The notes under the pieces: generated by a model | Seen by the model: the letters and a program-made list of their open reading frames with translations, nothing else | What the model was told of the DNA's origin: nothing | Databases searched by the model: none | DNA from: Xanthomonas theicola | GTDB lineage: Bacteria; Pseudomonadota; Gammaproteobacteria; Xanthomonadales; Xanthomonadaceae | Reading direction: 5' to 3' | DNA: 64,000 nucleotides | NCBI RefSeq assembly: GCF_014236795.1 | Contig: NZ_CP049017.1 | Coordinates: forward strand, 4,132,001-4,196,000 | Program-made: the position numbers and the translations under genes | Shown: piece after piece, positions 21,090-30,529 of the stretch | Position numbering within the stretch: the first letter of the stretch is position 1 | Layout: every line of letters begins with the position of its first letter

Positions 21090-21498
21090 GCGCTGTTCGC
21101 CGCGTCTGCCGCGACGTTGCAGGTGGCGATCTTGAGCGTCTTCATCGCATGCGCCGTTGAACCGGCCATCCCCCTGCCCCAGCCAGGCTTGGCGCATGGT
21201 GAAACCCGCAGGCGCCGCATGACCCCGCTCGACAAGCTGTTGCGCTGCGAACCGGTGATCGACGGCACGCCCTATAGGCCGACCATGGACCCGTACGGCC
21301 GGAAACTCACAGAGAAGGGCCGCCGCCAGGGGCTGCAGCTACGCTGGAGCACGCTGCTCGGCGGCAACGCCGCATTGGCCAGCGCAGTGGGCCTGGCTCG
21401 CCGCCATTCCCGGGAAACGAGCCGGCGCACGTGCGCCGGCAGCGACGACGCCAGCGTAGACTGCGCGCTGCCTCCCACGCACCGCGCCGATCCACGTC
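21090..21498. other. Non-coding spacer between HDOD and acyltransferase genes
   Basis: No gene with recognisable protein sequence is found on either strand. A short open stretch from 21219 lacks a ribosome-binding site and runs out of frame into the acyltransferase. No clear hairpin or dispersed repeat is seen. Confidence 0.4.
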
Positions 21499-22290
21499 AT
21501 GCATTTCGCCTCCCTGCGCACCGCCGCCAAGCTCGCCGCCATGGTCCTGGTCAGCGTGCCGCTCATGCCGCTGCAATGGCTGCTGATGCGCTTTGCCCAC
21601 GGCCGCGCCGCCTTCGTGCTGCCGCGGCTGTGGTTCGCCTGCCTGCGCAAGGCGTTGGGCATCCGCGTGGACCTGGTGGGCGCACCGCGCCGTGGCGGCG
21701 GCACGCTGTTCGTCGGCAACCACATCTCGCATTTCGACATCGTGGTGCTGGGCAGCCTGCTGCGCGCGCGCTTCATCGCCAAGAACGACATGGAGCGCTG
21801 GCCGGGCATGCGCCGCATCGGCGCCCTGGCCCAGACCCTGTTCATCAGCCGTCGCCGGCTCGACGCGGCCAGCGTGGCGGCCACGGTCGCCGCGCAGATC
21901 CGCCCCGACCACGACCTGGTGCTGTTCGCCGAGGGCACCACCTCTTGCGGCGAGCGGGTCGCCCCGTTCAAGTCCAGCCTGTTCTCGCTGTTCCTTGGCA
22001 CGGCCGCGCATGCCCAGCCCTGGACGCTGCAACCCTTCACCCTGGACCTGCTGGCGGTGGACGGCCGCCCGCTGACGCACGGCGGCGAGCGCGATGCCTA
22101 CGCATTCTACGGCGCGATGCACGCCGGCGCCCACGTCGCGCGCTTCCTTCGCCTGTCCGGCGCCGTGGTCCGGGTGACCTTCCACGCCCCGCTCGCGCCG
22201 GCCCCCGGCGGCGACCGCAAGGCGCTCGCCGCGCAGCTGCACGGCATCGTGGCGGCGGCGCTGGGTACGCAGGCCGGCGGCGCGCGCTAG
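21499..22290 (+). CDS. 1-acyl-sn-glycerol-3-phosphate acyltransferase-like protein
   Basis: This membrane-associated acyltransferase of the PlsC superfamily has 263 residues. A hydrophobic N-terminal segment lies at about 8-30. The catalytic H-x4-D motif is NHISHFD (H75, D80) and the substrate-binding motif is FAEGTTS. It likely transfers an acyl group to lysophosphatidate or a related lipid. A second superfamily member is at 54141-54935. The stop codon TAG lies inside the left arm of a dispersed palindromic element, so the 3' end of its mRNA can fold into that hairpin. Confidence 0.87.
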   Translation: MHFASLRTAAKLAAMVLVSVPLMPLQWLLMRFAHGRAAFVLPRLWFACLRKALGIRVDLVGAPRRGGGTLFVGNHISHFDIVVLGSLLRARFIAKNDMERWPGMRRIGALAQTLFISRRRLDAASVAATVAAQIRPDHDLVLFAEGTTSCGERVAPFKSSLFSLFLGTAAHAQPWTLQPFTLDLLAVDGRPLTHGGERDAYAFYGAMHAGAHVARFLRLSGAVVRVTFHAPLAPAPGGDRKALAAQLHGIVAAALGTQAGGAR

Positions 22291-22368
22291 AGCATTTTCG
22301 ACTCGGGTATTTGCAGCCACCCGGAGTCGCTTCCACAAGTGGCATCACTTGGATCGAAAGTGCTCTAG
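22287..22368. repeat. Dispersed palindromic element, best copy (82 bp)
   Basis: The terminal inverted repeats are CTAGAGCATTTTCGA (22287-22301) and TCGAAAGTGCTCTAG (22354-22368), 15 bp with one mismatch. The 52-base interior starts CTCGGGTATTTGCAG. The left arm contains the stop codon of the preceding gene. Related copies lie at 4337-4394 and 11491-11531. The size and ends resemble a MITE-like or REP/BIME-like element; no transposase is associated. Confidence 0.75.
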
Positions 22369-22397
22369 GCCGGCGCCGCCCGCCCGTGCCGCCGGTC

Positions 22398-23912
22398 TCA
22401 GCACTGGCTGGTTGCGACGTGGACGCGATCGCGGCCGGACTCCTTCGCCGTATACAGGGCCGCGTCGGCGCAGTCGAGCAGCTCCCCGGCATCGATCACG
22501 CTGGCGAAGGCAGTGAAGCTGTAGGCGCCGGCGCTGACCGTCACCTGCCCCGACGGACTGTCCGCGTGCGCGATGCGCAGGCTGCGCACCGCCTGCACGA
22601 TCCGTTCGGCGGTGGCCGCGGTCTGGTGCGCATCGGAGGACGGCAGCAACACCGTCAGTTCCTCGCCGCCATACCGCACGGCCAGGTCGCCAGTCCGCCG
22701 CGCATGGTTCTTCACCGCGTTGGCCACCGCCTTGATGCACAGGTCGCCGGCCGGATGCCCATAGCGGTCGTTGTAGCGCTTGAAGTGATCGATATCGAGC
22801 ATGATCACCCCCAGCGGGCTGGACGTGCGCCGCGCCCGGCTGATCTCGGCCGGCAGCACCGCATCCAACTGCCGCCGGTTTGCCAGGCCGGTGAGGCTGT
22901 CGTGCAGCGCGATCTTCTCCAGCGCCACATAGGCCAGCCGCAGCTCGTCTTCCGCGCGCAGGGTGCGCCGGATCTGCCGCGACATGATGAACCCGAACAG
23001 GACCGGGATCGGCAGCGCCAGGCCCAGCATCGCCAGCGAGCGGTACAGGTCCGCATACCAGGGCGCCAGGATGGAGCGCTTGGAGATGCCGGCCATGACC
23101 GCCAGCGGATAGCGTTCCAAGCGCTCGTAGCCATACATCCGCTCGACCTTGTCGGTGATTGCCACGATCGTCGCCACCCCGCGCGGCGCACGCGGCAGAT
23201 AGGTGCGGAAGATCTCGCCCTTGGCGATGCTCCTGCCGATCACCGCTTTGTCGAACGGCCGCCGCACCAGGATGGTGCCGGCATCGTTGGCGAGCACCAC
23301 GACGCCTTGCGCATCCATCCGGAAACCGCTGTAGAAACGCGAGAAGTAGCTCAGCTTCAACGTCGTCAGGAACACGCCGCCGAAACTGCCGTCCGCGCGG
23401 TCGATGCGCCGGGAGACCGGGATGACCAACTCGCCGGTCGATCGGCTGGTGATGACCTCGCCGACATGCACCCCGCGCCCGGCATGCGTCCGGTGGTACA
23501 CGAAGTAAGCGCAGTCGGCGTTGTTGGCGTTCGCTGGCGTCGCTTCCTTGTCGGTCACCAGCCAGTTGCCGCGGCTGTCGTAGACGAAGATGCCATGCAG
23601 TTGCGGCAGGGTCCTGACCTGGCGCTGGAACAGCCGATGCAGGCGATGCCGGTCCATGCGCTCCAGGCCGTCGCCCTCGATGCGCTCGACGATGCCCAGC
23701 GAGAGGATGTCGGCCTCCTTGATCGCGTCGTCGGCATGCTGGCCGATCGCACGCGAGACGTTCTCCGTGGTGATGCGCGCCAGGTCGAAGGCATGGCGAT
23801 AGCCGATCCATGCCTGATACGCGGTGGTCGCGACCAACAGTAGGATCATCGCAGCGACGAAATACGACACCAGCCGCGGTACGACGTCCTGGCGCGCGCC
23901 CGGCGCCGTCAT
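22398..23912 (-). CDS. Membrane diguanylate cyclase with periplasmic Cache-like sensor
   Basis: This predicted c-di-GMP synthase has 504 residues. Transmembrane segment 1 is at about 14-34, a periplasmic Cache/PAS-like region at about 35-285 (GIFVYDSRGNWLVTD, then FGGVFLTTLKL), transmembrane segment 2 at about 290-310 and a GGDEF domain at about 330-500. The active-site motif is GGEEL (415-419), with an inhibitory-site RxxD (RTGD, 406-409) at the usual five-residue spacing, so it should be active and product-inhibited. ATG 23912 is chosen just before the membrane segment. A GAF-PAS protein lies 109 bases upstream on the same strand. Confidence 0.92.
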   Translation of the reverse strand: MTAPGARQDVVPRLVSYFVAAMILLLVATTAYQAWIGYRHAFDLARITTENVSRAIGQHADDAIKEADILSLGIVERIEGDGLERMDRHRLHRLFQRQVRTLPQLHGIFVYDSRGNWLVTDKEATPANANNADCAYFVYHRTHAGRGVHVGEVITSRSTGELVIPVSRRIDRADGSFGGVFLTTLKLSYFSRFYSGFRMDAQGVVVLANDAGTILVRRPFDKAVIGRSIAKGEIFRTYLPRAPRGVATIVAITDKVERMYGYERLERYPLAVMAGISKRSILAPWYADLYRSLAMLGLALPIPVLFGFIMSRQIRRTLRAEDELRLAYVALEKIALHDSLTGLANRRQLDAVLPAEISRARRTSSPLGVIMLDIDHFKRYNDRYGHPAGDLCIKAVANAVKNHARRTGDLAVRYGGEELTVLLPSSDAHQTAATAERIVQAVRSLRIAHADSPSGQVTVSAGAYSFTAFASVIDAGELLDCADAALYTAKESGRDRVHVATSQC

Positions 23913-24021
23913 GGCGGCCCTCCGCAGGCGCGACCGCCGCACCCGCGGGCGCAGGCCCCACCCGCCGTCATGCCCGGCGCACAGGCCGGCCATCGCGCGC
24001 ACGGGCGCCGTCGCGCCGCGA

Positions 24022-24894
24022 TCACGCCTCTTGCATTGGCCAAGGCGATGCGCCTTCGTCGCGTGCGACCAGGGTCACCACGATGGATCCCGGCGCGTCG
24101 GTCGCGTCGCTCACGACGGCATTGAGCCAGACCTGCCTATCGCCGCCGTCGCGCCGTTGCAGCAGCGCCGAGCGGAAGCCGCCATCGCGCGCGCACGCCG
24201 CCAGGTCCAGCGGCGTGCCGTGATCGCCGCGCCACAGGGCCTGCGCGTGACTGCCCAGCAGCACGGCCTCCTCCTGCCCCAGCAGCGCGCACAGCGCGCG
24301 GTTCGCCGCGGCCAGACGCCCTTCCGGGTCCATCGCCGCCAGACCGAACGGCGCCGCCTGGAAGGCGCTGCGCATCGCATCGCCGCGGGACTGCGCGACC
24401 GTGCCCTGCCGCTGCCCGAACAGGTAGCGCTCCACCCGCGCGGCCAGATCCTGCAGCAGTTGCGCCTGGCGCGGATCCAGTTGCCGTGGCCGCGTGTCCA
24501 GCGCGCACAGCGTGCCCGCCACCCATCCTTCCCGGCCGCGCAGGGGAACCCCGGCGTAGAAGCGCACGTGCGGCGCGTCCTGCACCAGGGGGCTGTCCCG
24601 GAAGCGTTCGTCGCGCAGCGCATCCTCCACGACCAGCATCGCGTCGGCGTAGAGGGCGTAGGAGCAGAACGAGACGTCGCGTGCGGTCTGGCAGACATCC
24701 AGCCCGACCCGGGACTTGAACCACTGCCGGTCGGCGTCCATCAAGGTCACCAGGGCGATCGGCACCTGCAGGCCATCGGCCAGTTCGCGCGTCATCTCGT
24801 CCAGCGCCGCCTCGGCCGGCGTGTCCAGCAGATCCAGGCCGCGCAGGAAGCGCAACCGGGCTTCCTCGTTCCGGGGATAGGGTGCAATGATCAT
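24022..24894 (-). CDS. GAF-PAS sensor protein without output domain
   Basis: This cytoplasmic 290-residue protein has a GAF domain at about residues 15-160 (EEARLRFLRGLDLLDTPAE, then VSFCSYAL, then YAGVPLRGREGWVAGTLCALD) and a PAS domain at about 175-280 (AFQAAPFGLAAMDPEGRLAAANRALCALLG). GAF domains of this N-terminal type usually precede a GGDEF or kinase output, but here the chain ends soon after the PAS domain. The neighbouring diguanylate cyclase gene on the same strand is a natural candidate partner. No frame break is evident after the stop. Confidence 0.84.
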   Translation of the reverse strand: MIIAPYPRNEEARLRFLRGLDLLDTPAEAALDEMTRELADGLQVPIALVTLMDADRQWFKSRVGLDVCQTARDVSFCSYALYADAMLVVEDALRDERFRDSPLVQDAPHVRFYAGVPLRGREGWVAGTLCALDTRPRQLDPRQAQLLQDLAARVERYLFGQRQGTVAQSRGDAMRSAFQAAPFGLAAMDPEGRLAAANRALCALLGQEEAVLLGSHAQALWRGDHGTPLDLAACARDGGFRSALLQRRDGGDRQVWLNAVVSDATDAPGSIVVTLVARDEGASPWPMQEA

Positions 24895-25148
24895 GGGCAC
24901 GAAGCAAACTGGTCCGACCGGATCATACCCCCGCGGACACAACGGCGGGCGGGCGACCCGCAACGCCTGCGGCGGTCGCGCGGCAGCGCCGCCCGCCACG
25001 GCCAGCCGCTGGCGTTTGCACTGGCGGCGGCAATCGCCTTGCAGTCCCCACCGCCACGTCCGTCGCGACCGATGTCGCTGCCGCGTCGCTACGGCTTGGC
25101 CGCTTCGCGCGACCGGCGGTGAACCGGATGGACTTGGCGATCGGCAGG

Positions 25149-25185
25149 GCGGTCTCAACAATCCAGTGCAACACGAGATTTGAAC
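25149..25185. repeat. Solitary IS30-type terminal sequence
   Basis: The 37 bases GCGGTCTCAACAATCCAGTG and onward match, with three differences, the terminus of the IS30 copy at 26501-26537. No IS30 coding sequence is attached here. It directly abuts the left inverted repeat of the IS3 element. Confidence 0.65.
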
Positions 25186-25186
25186 T

Positions 25187-26133
25187 GAACCGCCCCGACT
25201 TTCTTGGAGGCCGTTTGGTTTGAGTCAGGCCGCCTTGGCCTGACCGGCTTGCTGCCGAGGGTAAGCGCTTGGGCTTCCGCTGGCCGGACGTGCCCGATCG
25301 GCCCCAGCCGTGGTTTGTGGTTGAACCCGTGCACCCAGTCCAGCGTGGCCAGTTCCACCTGTTCGCGCTTGCGCCACGATCGGCGGTGGATCCCCTCGGC
25401 CTTGTACAGGCCATCGATCGTCTCGGCCAGCGCGGTGTGCCCCAAGGGCAGGCTTCGCGCTCATAGCAATCGCCCACGCGGCCCACCGACGGCTCGATCC
25501 GCCTCGGTCGGCCGCTCGCTGTCGCGGATGCTCACAGACTGCGAACCGCGGTCGCAGGGGTGGATCAGTACGCCCTCCCGCTGCCGCGCGTGCAGCGCCT
25601 GTTCCAGGGCGTCGAGCGCGAGGTCCGTGGTCATCGAGCCCGACGCCTGCCAGCCCACGATCCGCCGCGCGGACACGTCGATCGCCAATGCCACGGACAC
25701 CCTGCCCTGCCACGTCGAGACGTCGGTGAAGTCGCTGACCCACAGCGCGGTCGGCCTGGAACTGCCGGTTCACCCGGTCCAGCGGACACGGCGGCGCCTT
25801 GTCGCTGTGCCTGGTCTTCACTGGCTTGCCACCGACCACGCCACGCAGGCCCAGCCGGCGCATCCGCCGCGCCACCGTGCACCGCGCCATCTGCGGGCCT
25901 TCCCGCACAACTGCTTGCACACCTTGCGCACACCGTCGACCTGGCGGTTCTGGTCCCGGACACGGCGGATCTGCGCCACCAGCGCCCAGCCGCGCCACCA
26001 GCGATCCGGGCGAGCGCCGGGATCGGCCTCCCGGGCCGCATGGCTGTAGACCCTCGACCGAGCCATCTCCAACACCCGGCAGATCGGCTCGACTCAGTAG
26101 ACGTTCCGGTGTTCGCCCACGAACCCGGTCATG
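25187..26133 (-). pseudogene. IS3-family OrfB (DDE integrase), multiply broken
   Basis: Recognisable blocks in changing minus-strand frames, from high to low coordinate, are [12 protein letters not shown] followed by an in-frame TGA, VEPICRVLEMARSRVYSHAA, QMARCTVARRMRRLGLRGVV with KPVKTRHSDKAPPCPLDRVN, ALAIDVSARRIVGWQASGSM with DLALDALEQALHARQ, and ALAETIDGLYKAEGIHRRSW. These are the HTH_21 and rve integrase segments of OrfB. At least four frame changes and the stop make it inactive. Confidence 0.8.
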
Positions 26134-26455
26134 GCGTGAAGCGGCGGTCCAGCTCCGCCTGGGCGAAAGACGCCGAGGCCGTGCGCAGGATCTCCTTGGC
26201 CCGGCGCCGCTCCCGATTCTCCCGCTCCAACGCCTTCATCCGCGCTCGCTCCTCCGTCGTCAGGCCTGGGCGCAACCCTTGGTCGCGCTCGGCCCGACGA
26301 ACCCACCAGCGCAACGTCTCGGCCGCGCACCCGATCTTCCCGGCAATCGACGCGAGCGCCGCCCACGGCGAACTGTGCTCGCCTTGATGCTCCAGCGCCA
26401 GCCCAACTGCCCGCTCCCGCACGTTCGGGCAATACGTCACCGGCTGCTTGCTCAT
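26129..26455 (-). CDS. IS3-family OrfA (helix-turn-helix protein)
   Basis: This is a complete 108-residue Orf[21 protein letters not shown] at the N-terminus, the HTH segment [20 protein letters not shown], then a leucine-zipper-like helix [20 protein letters not shown]. In intact elements a programmed frameshift joins it to OrfB; here OrfB is destroyed, so only a DNA-binding fragment could be made. Confidence 0.82.
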   Translation of the reverse strand: MSKQPVTYCPNVRERAVGLALEHQGEHSSPWAALASIAGKIGCAAETLRWWVRRAERDQGLRPGLTTEERARMKALERENRERRRAKEILRTASASFAQAELDRRFTP

Positions 26456-26500
26456 GACGCCATCCTCTCAAAGGTTGGAGCCTCCAAGTATCCCGGGGTG

Positions 26501-27568
26501 GGCGGTCTCAAGAATCAAGTGCAACACGTGATTTGAACGCTGCGATGTCCGCTTCCATTGCCTCGCTAGGCGTCTTCCAGCCAAGTGTCTGGCGAGGGCG
26601 AGTGTTCATCAGCAACGCGATGTGATTGAGGTATTCCTGGCTGACGGCGGATAGGTCCGCCCCCTTGGGCAGGAACTGGCGAAGTAGACCGTTGGTGTTC
26701 TCATTGCTTCCGCGCTGCCACGGTGCGTGCGGATCGGCGAACCAGACCTGGCTGTTCAACCGCTGCATCCGTTCCTCGTAGCAGGTCCGTTCCGCGGTCG
26801 TCGGTCGGGCTCTCACCCAGGAAGGCCGGCCGCTGCTTCATCTGCCGGGGAAACCCCTCGACCGCCGCCTGCGCCGTGCCACCGTCCATCCTGCACAGCA
26901 CCACCAAGCGGGTCTTGCGTTCCACCAGTGCGCCCACGCATGAACGGTTGAACGCGCCTTCGATCAGGGCGCCCTCCCCATGCCCCGGCGCCAGGCGCCG
27001 CTCCACGGGGTCCGGGCCATGCACGATGCGCAGTTCCTCCGGCGCCCACGAGCGCACCGCCGCTGTCGTGCGCCTGCGACCTGGTGTGGGCTGGCCCCCT
27101 CTCCATGCATGGATCAGCGCCTTCTTCAGACCACCCCCCCCCGCTGCGTGTCGATCGCCGCAGCGATCCTCTCGTGGCTGACCCGCTGGCTGGAAGCGTC
27201 CGGATGCCTGTCCCGCCGTGCGGCCGCGATCTGCTGTGGCGACCAGCGCTCGTACACCAGGCGCTCATCGACGCACGGGAACAACGACGAACCTTCCAGG
27301 GGCCGGCGAGGGCGCACGCAGCGCGAGCGGCGCGAGCGATAGGCCGCCGCCGCCGCGTGCGCACAGGACACCGGCCCTTGCAGACCACCGACCTGGCGGC
27401 TCGGCGTCGATGCACGGCATCCCCACCGGCGACCGATCTTGCGCAAGCGCGTTCCTCGATCGCGCTCCACCTGCAGCACCGCGCGTTCCTCAACACGCAG
27501 ATGACTGGACTGTTTGCCCAGCGCAACCTCCTGCGCTCTGTGAGGTGTTGCACTTGGAACTTGAGTCC
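26501..27568 (-). mobile_element. IS30-family element, transposase frameshifted
   Basis: This element of about 1,068 bp has imperfect inverted ends: GGCGGTCTCAAGAATCAAGT on the left and, read inward from 27568, GGACTCAAGTTCCAAGTGCA. The transposase pieces on the minus strand are LRKIGRRWGC with RWSPQQIAAARRD (27126-27480 region), IEGAFNRSCVGALVERKTRL (26900-26990) and [20 protein letters not shown] to the end (26508-26760). They lie in at least three frames, so the copy is dead. It is inserted into an IS630 remnant at its right side. Confidence 0.8.
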
Positions 27569-27752
27569 AAGGAGCCTGAACAGGAAGTTCGAGCGCGTCA
27601 GACCTGCAATGGCCCAGACGTGCTTCCAGTTGAAGTAGAGTTGAATGACTGGTGTGCAACCCTTGGGAGCCCAGGTACGCACCCGGGTTGGCCGCTCCGA
27701 CAGGCCCGATTCGGCGATGAAGACGATCAGCCGTCGCTCGGCGCCACACTTT
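27569..27752 (-). pseudogene. IS630-family transposase fragment
   Basis: The minus strand reads LIVFIAESGLSERPTRVRTW, then APKGCTPVIQLYFNWKHVWA and IAGLTRSNFLFRL, the central DDE region of IS630-type transposases (SGLSERPTRVRTWAPKG). It breaks off exactly where the IS30 element begins, and the other half is not found beyond the IS30. Confidence 0.75.
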
Positions 27753-27825
27753 TTTGAGCGCAGGCCGGGCCTTGCGATATCAAATAACGCCCAGCAGCGT
27801 TATCGGTTGTCATGGATTACGTAAT

Positions 27826-28300
27826 TCTCAATGGGTTTGCCCTGTCGCAAGGTCTCGATCAGCGCCTGCTTCAAGCCGGGCGTCGATGGCCGCGCAGATC
27901 GTCTCGCGGCCGGTACGCTGGTTGGCGTCGTCGGGATGCATGGCGCGCCGTCTAGCCGCGATCTGCCGGGCAGACCAGCGCTCATGCGCCAGGGGGTCAT
28001 GGACGCGCTGAAACAAGGCCGTGCCTTCCGCCGAACGGCGCGCCCGCCCGCTGCGCTGGCGCCGCCGCCGATCGCCCACCGCGGCTGCGTGCGCCCCATA
28101 CACCGCAGCGGCCAAGCGCCGAACCTCGCCGCTCGGCGTCGAAGGGCTATGCCCAGGGCGCCGACCGATGGTGCGCAAGCGCGTCTCCCCGATCGCGCTC
28201 GACCTGCAGCACCGCGCACGCCCCTGAACTCAAACGACTGTACCGTTTGCCCATCGCAACACCTTGCATTCAGTTGGGTGCTGCACTTGCAAGTTGAGTC
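27826..28300 (-). pseudogene. Second IS30-family fragment (N-terminal half)
   Basis: The peptides EVRRLAAAVYGAHAAAVGDR, RWSARQIAARRRAMHPDDAN and LKQALIETLRQGKP match the N-terminal HTH half of IS30 transposases but differ from the copy at 26501-27568, so this is a different subtype. The terminal sequence at 28278-28300 (GTGCTGCACTTGCAAGTTGA) is a recognisable IS30 end. The C-terminal half is missing. Confidence 0.72.
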
Positions 28301-28372
28301 TGCCCTCTGGCGCTAAACGGTCGACGTCGCTTGGCGGTTTCAACTGCGGGTTTTGCCTATGTCTGTAGTGCG

Positions 28373-29134
28373 CTAACCCAAGCCGATGAGGAACCCGCGC
28401 AACGCCTCTGCCACCTCATCGGCATGGCCGAGGAACGGTGCGTGGCCGCCGCCGGCGATGCTCAGCGCCTGCGCATGCGGGGCCAGCGCCGCGGCGTCGC
28501 GCATGCCGGCCGCCGCGACCAGCCGATCGCGCTGGCCGCTGAGCCAGAGGCTGGGGACGCGCAGGCCCGGCAACGCGCGGCGCAGGTCGGTGCGTTCGAG
28601 CAGCACCAGCCCGTCTTGCAGTGCCTGCGGACTGGGTTCGCCGCGCGCGTACAGCGTTTCGCGCAGCGTGCCCAGTTCGGCGCGCGCATGCGCCGAACCC
28701 AGCGTGTCCAGGGTCAGGAACCGATCCAGCGTGCCGCGGTAGTCCGCGGCCAGATCGCGGCCGAACTGCGCGAACACCTGCGGCTCCACCGCATGCGGCC
28801 AGTGGCTGCCGCGCACGAAGCGCGGCGTCGCCGAGAGCATCGCCAGGCCGCGCACCTGTGGCTGGGTCGCCGCGGCATGCAGCGCGAACAGCCCGCCCAG
28901 CGACCAGCCCAACCACACCGCCGGTGGTGTCGCCGCGGCGATCGCGGCGACCACGTGCGGCAGCGCCAGCGGCGTGTCGTCGCCGCGGCTGTGGCCGTGC
29001 CCCGGCAAGTCCACCAGATGCATGCGGTACTGCGCCGCCAGGCGCTCGACCAGCGGCGCGAAGATGCCGCCGTGCAGCGCCCAGCCGTGCACGAGGACCA
29101 GATTGGGGCCGTCCCCCACTGTGTCGATATGCAT
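28373..29134 (-). CDS. bioH: Pimeloyl-[acyl-carrier protein] methyl ester esterase
   Basis: This alpha/beta hydrolase of biotin synthesis removes the methyl group from pimeloyl-ACP methyl ester. The 253-residue product has LVHGWALHGG (oxyanion region), the nucleophile elbow GWSLGG (S78), and Asp and His in GQRDRLV and GGGHAPFLGH. It is third in bioB-bioF-bioH, 77 bases after bioF. The IS graveyard begins 72 bases beyond its stop, so any further gene of the operon has been displaced. Confidence 0.93.
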   Translation of the reverse strand: MHIDTVGDGPNLVLVHGWALHGGIFAPLVERLAAQYRMHLVDLPGHGHSRGDDTPLALPHVVAAIAAATPPAVWLGWSLGGLFALHAAATQPQVRGLAMLSATPRFVRGSHWPHAVEPQVFAQFGRDLAADYRGTLDRFLTLDTLGSAHARAELGTLRETLYARGEPSPQALQDGLVLLERTDLRRALPGLRVPSLWLSGQRDRLVAAAGMRDAAALAPHAQALSIAGGGHAPFLGHADEVAEALRGFLIGLG

Positions 29135-29211
29135 CGTCGATCGGGTGCCGAAGGAAAGGAAGGAAGCGCGCCGGCACGCTCAGTGCAGCGTGCACCGCAG
29201 CGCGCGGTCGC

Positions 29212-30417
29212 TCACGCCGGCAGGCCGGCCGAGTGTACCGCCAGGCGGTCGCGCGCCAGCGCCAGCGCGTCCAGCAGCGCCTGCACCTGCGCGGGCGTAT
29301 GCAGCGCCGACAGCGTCACCCGCAGCCGCGACTTGCCTTCGGGCACGGTCGGCGGGCGGATCGCCGAGACCAGGAAGCCGGCCTGTTCCAGCGCCGCCGA
29401 CAGCGCCAGCGCGCTGGCCTCGTCGCCGCACAGCAGCGGTTGGATCGGCGTGTCCGAGGCCATCAGTTCCAGGCCGTGGCGGCGCGCGCCACCGCGGAAC
29501 GCCGCGATCGCCTCGGCCAGGCGCTCGCGCCGCCACTGGTCGCGCCGTGCCAGCTTCACCGCGGCCAGCGAGGCGGCGGCCTGCGCCGGCGGCAGCGCGG
29601 TGGTGTAGAGATAAGGACGCGCGGTCTCGGCCAGGTGCCGGATCAGCGTGTCGTCGCCGACCACCAGCGCGCCGTAGCCGCCTAGCGCCTTGCCCAGCGT
29701 GACCAGCTGCAGCGGCACGTCGGCCGCGCCAAGCCCGGCCTCGGCCACGCAGCCGCGGCCATGCGGGCCGAGCACGCCGACGCCGTGCGCGTCGTCCACG
29801 TACATCAGCGCCTGCTGCATGCGCGCCACCAGGGTCAGCGAGCGCAGCGGGGCGATGTCGCCATCCATGCTGAACACGCCGTCGGTGACCAGCATCGCGG
29901 CGCCGTCGGTGGCGTGCTTGAGCTGGCGCATCGCACCCTCGGCATCCAGGTGTGGATAGCGGCGCAGGCGGCAGCCGGCCAGGCGGGTGGCATCGAGCAG
30001 GCTGGCGTGGTTGAGCCGGTCCTGCACGCACAGGTCGTCCTCTTCGGTCAGCAGCGCCTGCTGCACCGCCAGGTTGGCGAGGAAACCGCTGCCGAACAGC
30101 AATGCGCGCGGATAGCCGAGCCAGTCGGCGACCTCGCGTTCCAGGCTGTCGTGCAAGGCGTGGTGGCCGCAGACCAGGTGCGAGGCGGCAGCGCCGACGC
30201 CTTCGCGCGCGGCGGCGTCCTGCAGCGCGGCGAGCACTTCGAACTGCTGCGCCAGGCCCAGGTAGTCGTTGCTGCAGAAACCGGTCAGCCAGCGCCCGTC
30301 CAGTTCCAGGCGCACGCCGTCGCGGCGGCTTGCGCTGCGGCGCACGCGGATGCGGCCCTGCGCCTCGCGCTGCGTACGCAAGGACTGGATGCGGTCGTGC
30401 AGATCGGGACGGGCCAT
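29212..30417 (-). CDS. bioF: 8-amino-7-oxononanoate synthase
   Basis: This PLP enzyme condenses pimeloyl-ACP with L-alanine in biotin synthesis. The 401-residue alpha-oxoamine synthase has [10 protein letters not shown] (43-57 region), [25 protein letters not shown] and the PLP-binding lysine in [11 protein letters not shown] (K243). Start 30417 gives the family N-terminus. It lies 112 bases after bioB and upstream of bioH. Confidence 0.96.
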   Translation of the reverse strand: MARPDLHDRIQSLRTQREAQGRIRVRRSASRRDGVRLELDGRWLTGFCSNDYLGLAQQFEVLAALQDAAAREGVGAAASHLVCGHHALHDSLEREVADWLGYPRALLFGSGFLANLAVQQALLTEEDDLCVQDRLNHASLLDATRLAGCRLRRYPHLDAEGAMRQLKHATDGAAMLVTDGVFSMDGDIAPLRSLTLVARMQQALMYVDDAHGVGVLGPHGRGCVAEAGLGAADVPLQLVTLGKALGGYGALVVGDDTLIRHLAETARPYLYTTALPPAQAAASLAAVKLARRDQWRRERLAEAIAAFRGGARRHGLELMASDTPIQPLLCGDEASALALSAALEQAGFLVSAIRPPTVPEGKSRLRVTLSALHTPAQVQALLDALALARDRLAVHSAGLPA

Positions 30418-30529
30418 GGGCGGCGGGGCATGGGACTGGCCGGTTAGCGTAGCGCGTCGCCGGCCGTGGCGGACGCCGCTGGCGATGGACGGCCGCTCCG
30501 GCGGACGGACGCGCGGCCGCGGCTGCGGG

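Larger units (their letters stand above)
25186..26499 (-). mobile_element. IS3-family element (IS51-like group), orfB decayed
   Basis: The element runs between two related ends: left TGAACCGCCCCGACTTTCTT (25186 onward, then GGAGGCC) and right, on the minus strand, CCCCGGGATACTTGGAGGCT. It holds an orfA reading frame that is open and an orfB with a stop codon and several shifts. It is about 1.3 kb, normal for this group. No clear target duplication is seen, because IS30 sequence lies on both flanks. Confidence 0.75.

Noticed and set aside
21219..21498. Small gene in the spacer before the acyltransferase
   Set aside because: The frame has no ribosome-binding site, no domain sequence, and runs into the wrong frame of the next gene.
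25149..28300. Prophage or genomic island with cargo genes
   Set aside because: Only IS transposase pieces are present: no integrase of the tyrosine type, no tRNA target, no structural or toxin genes.
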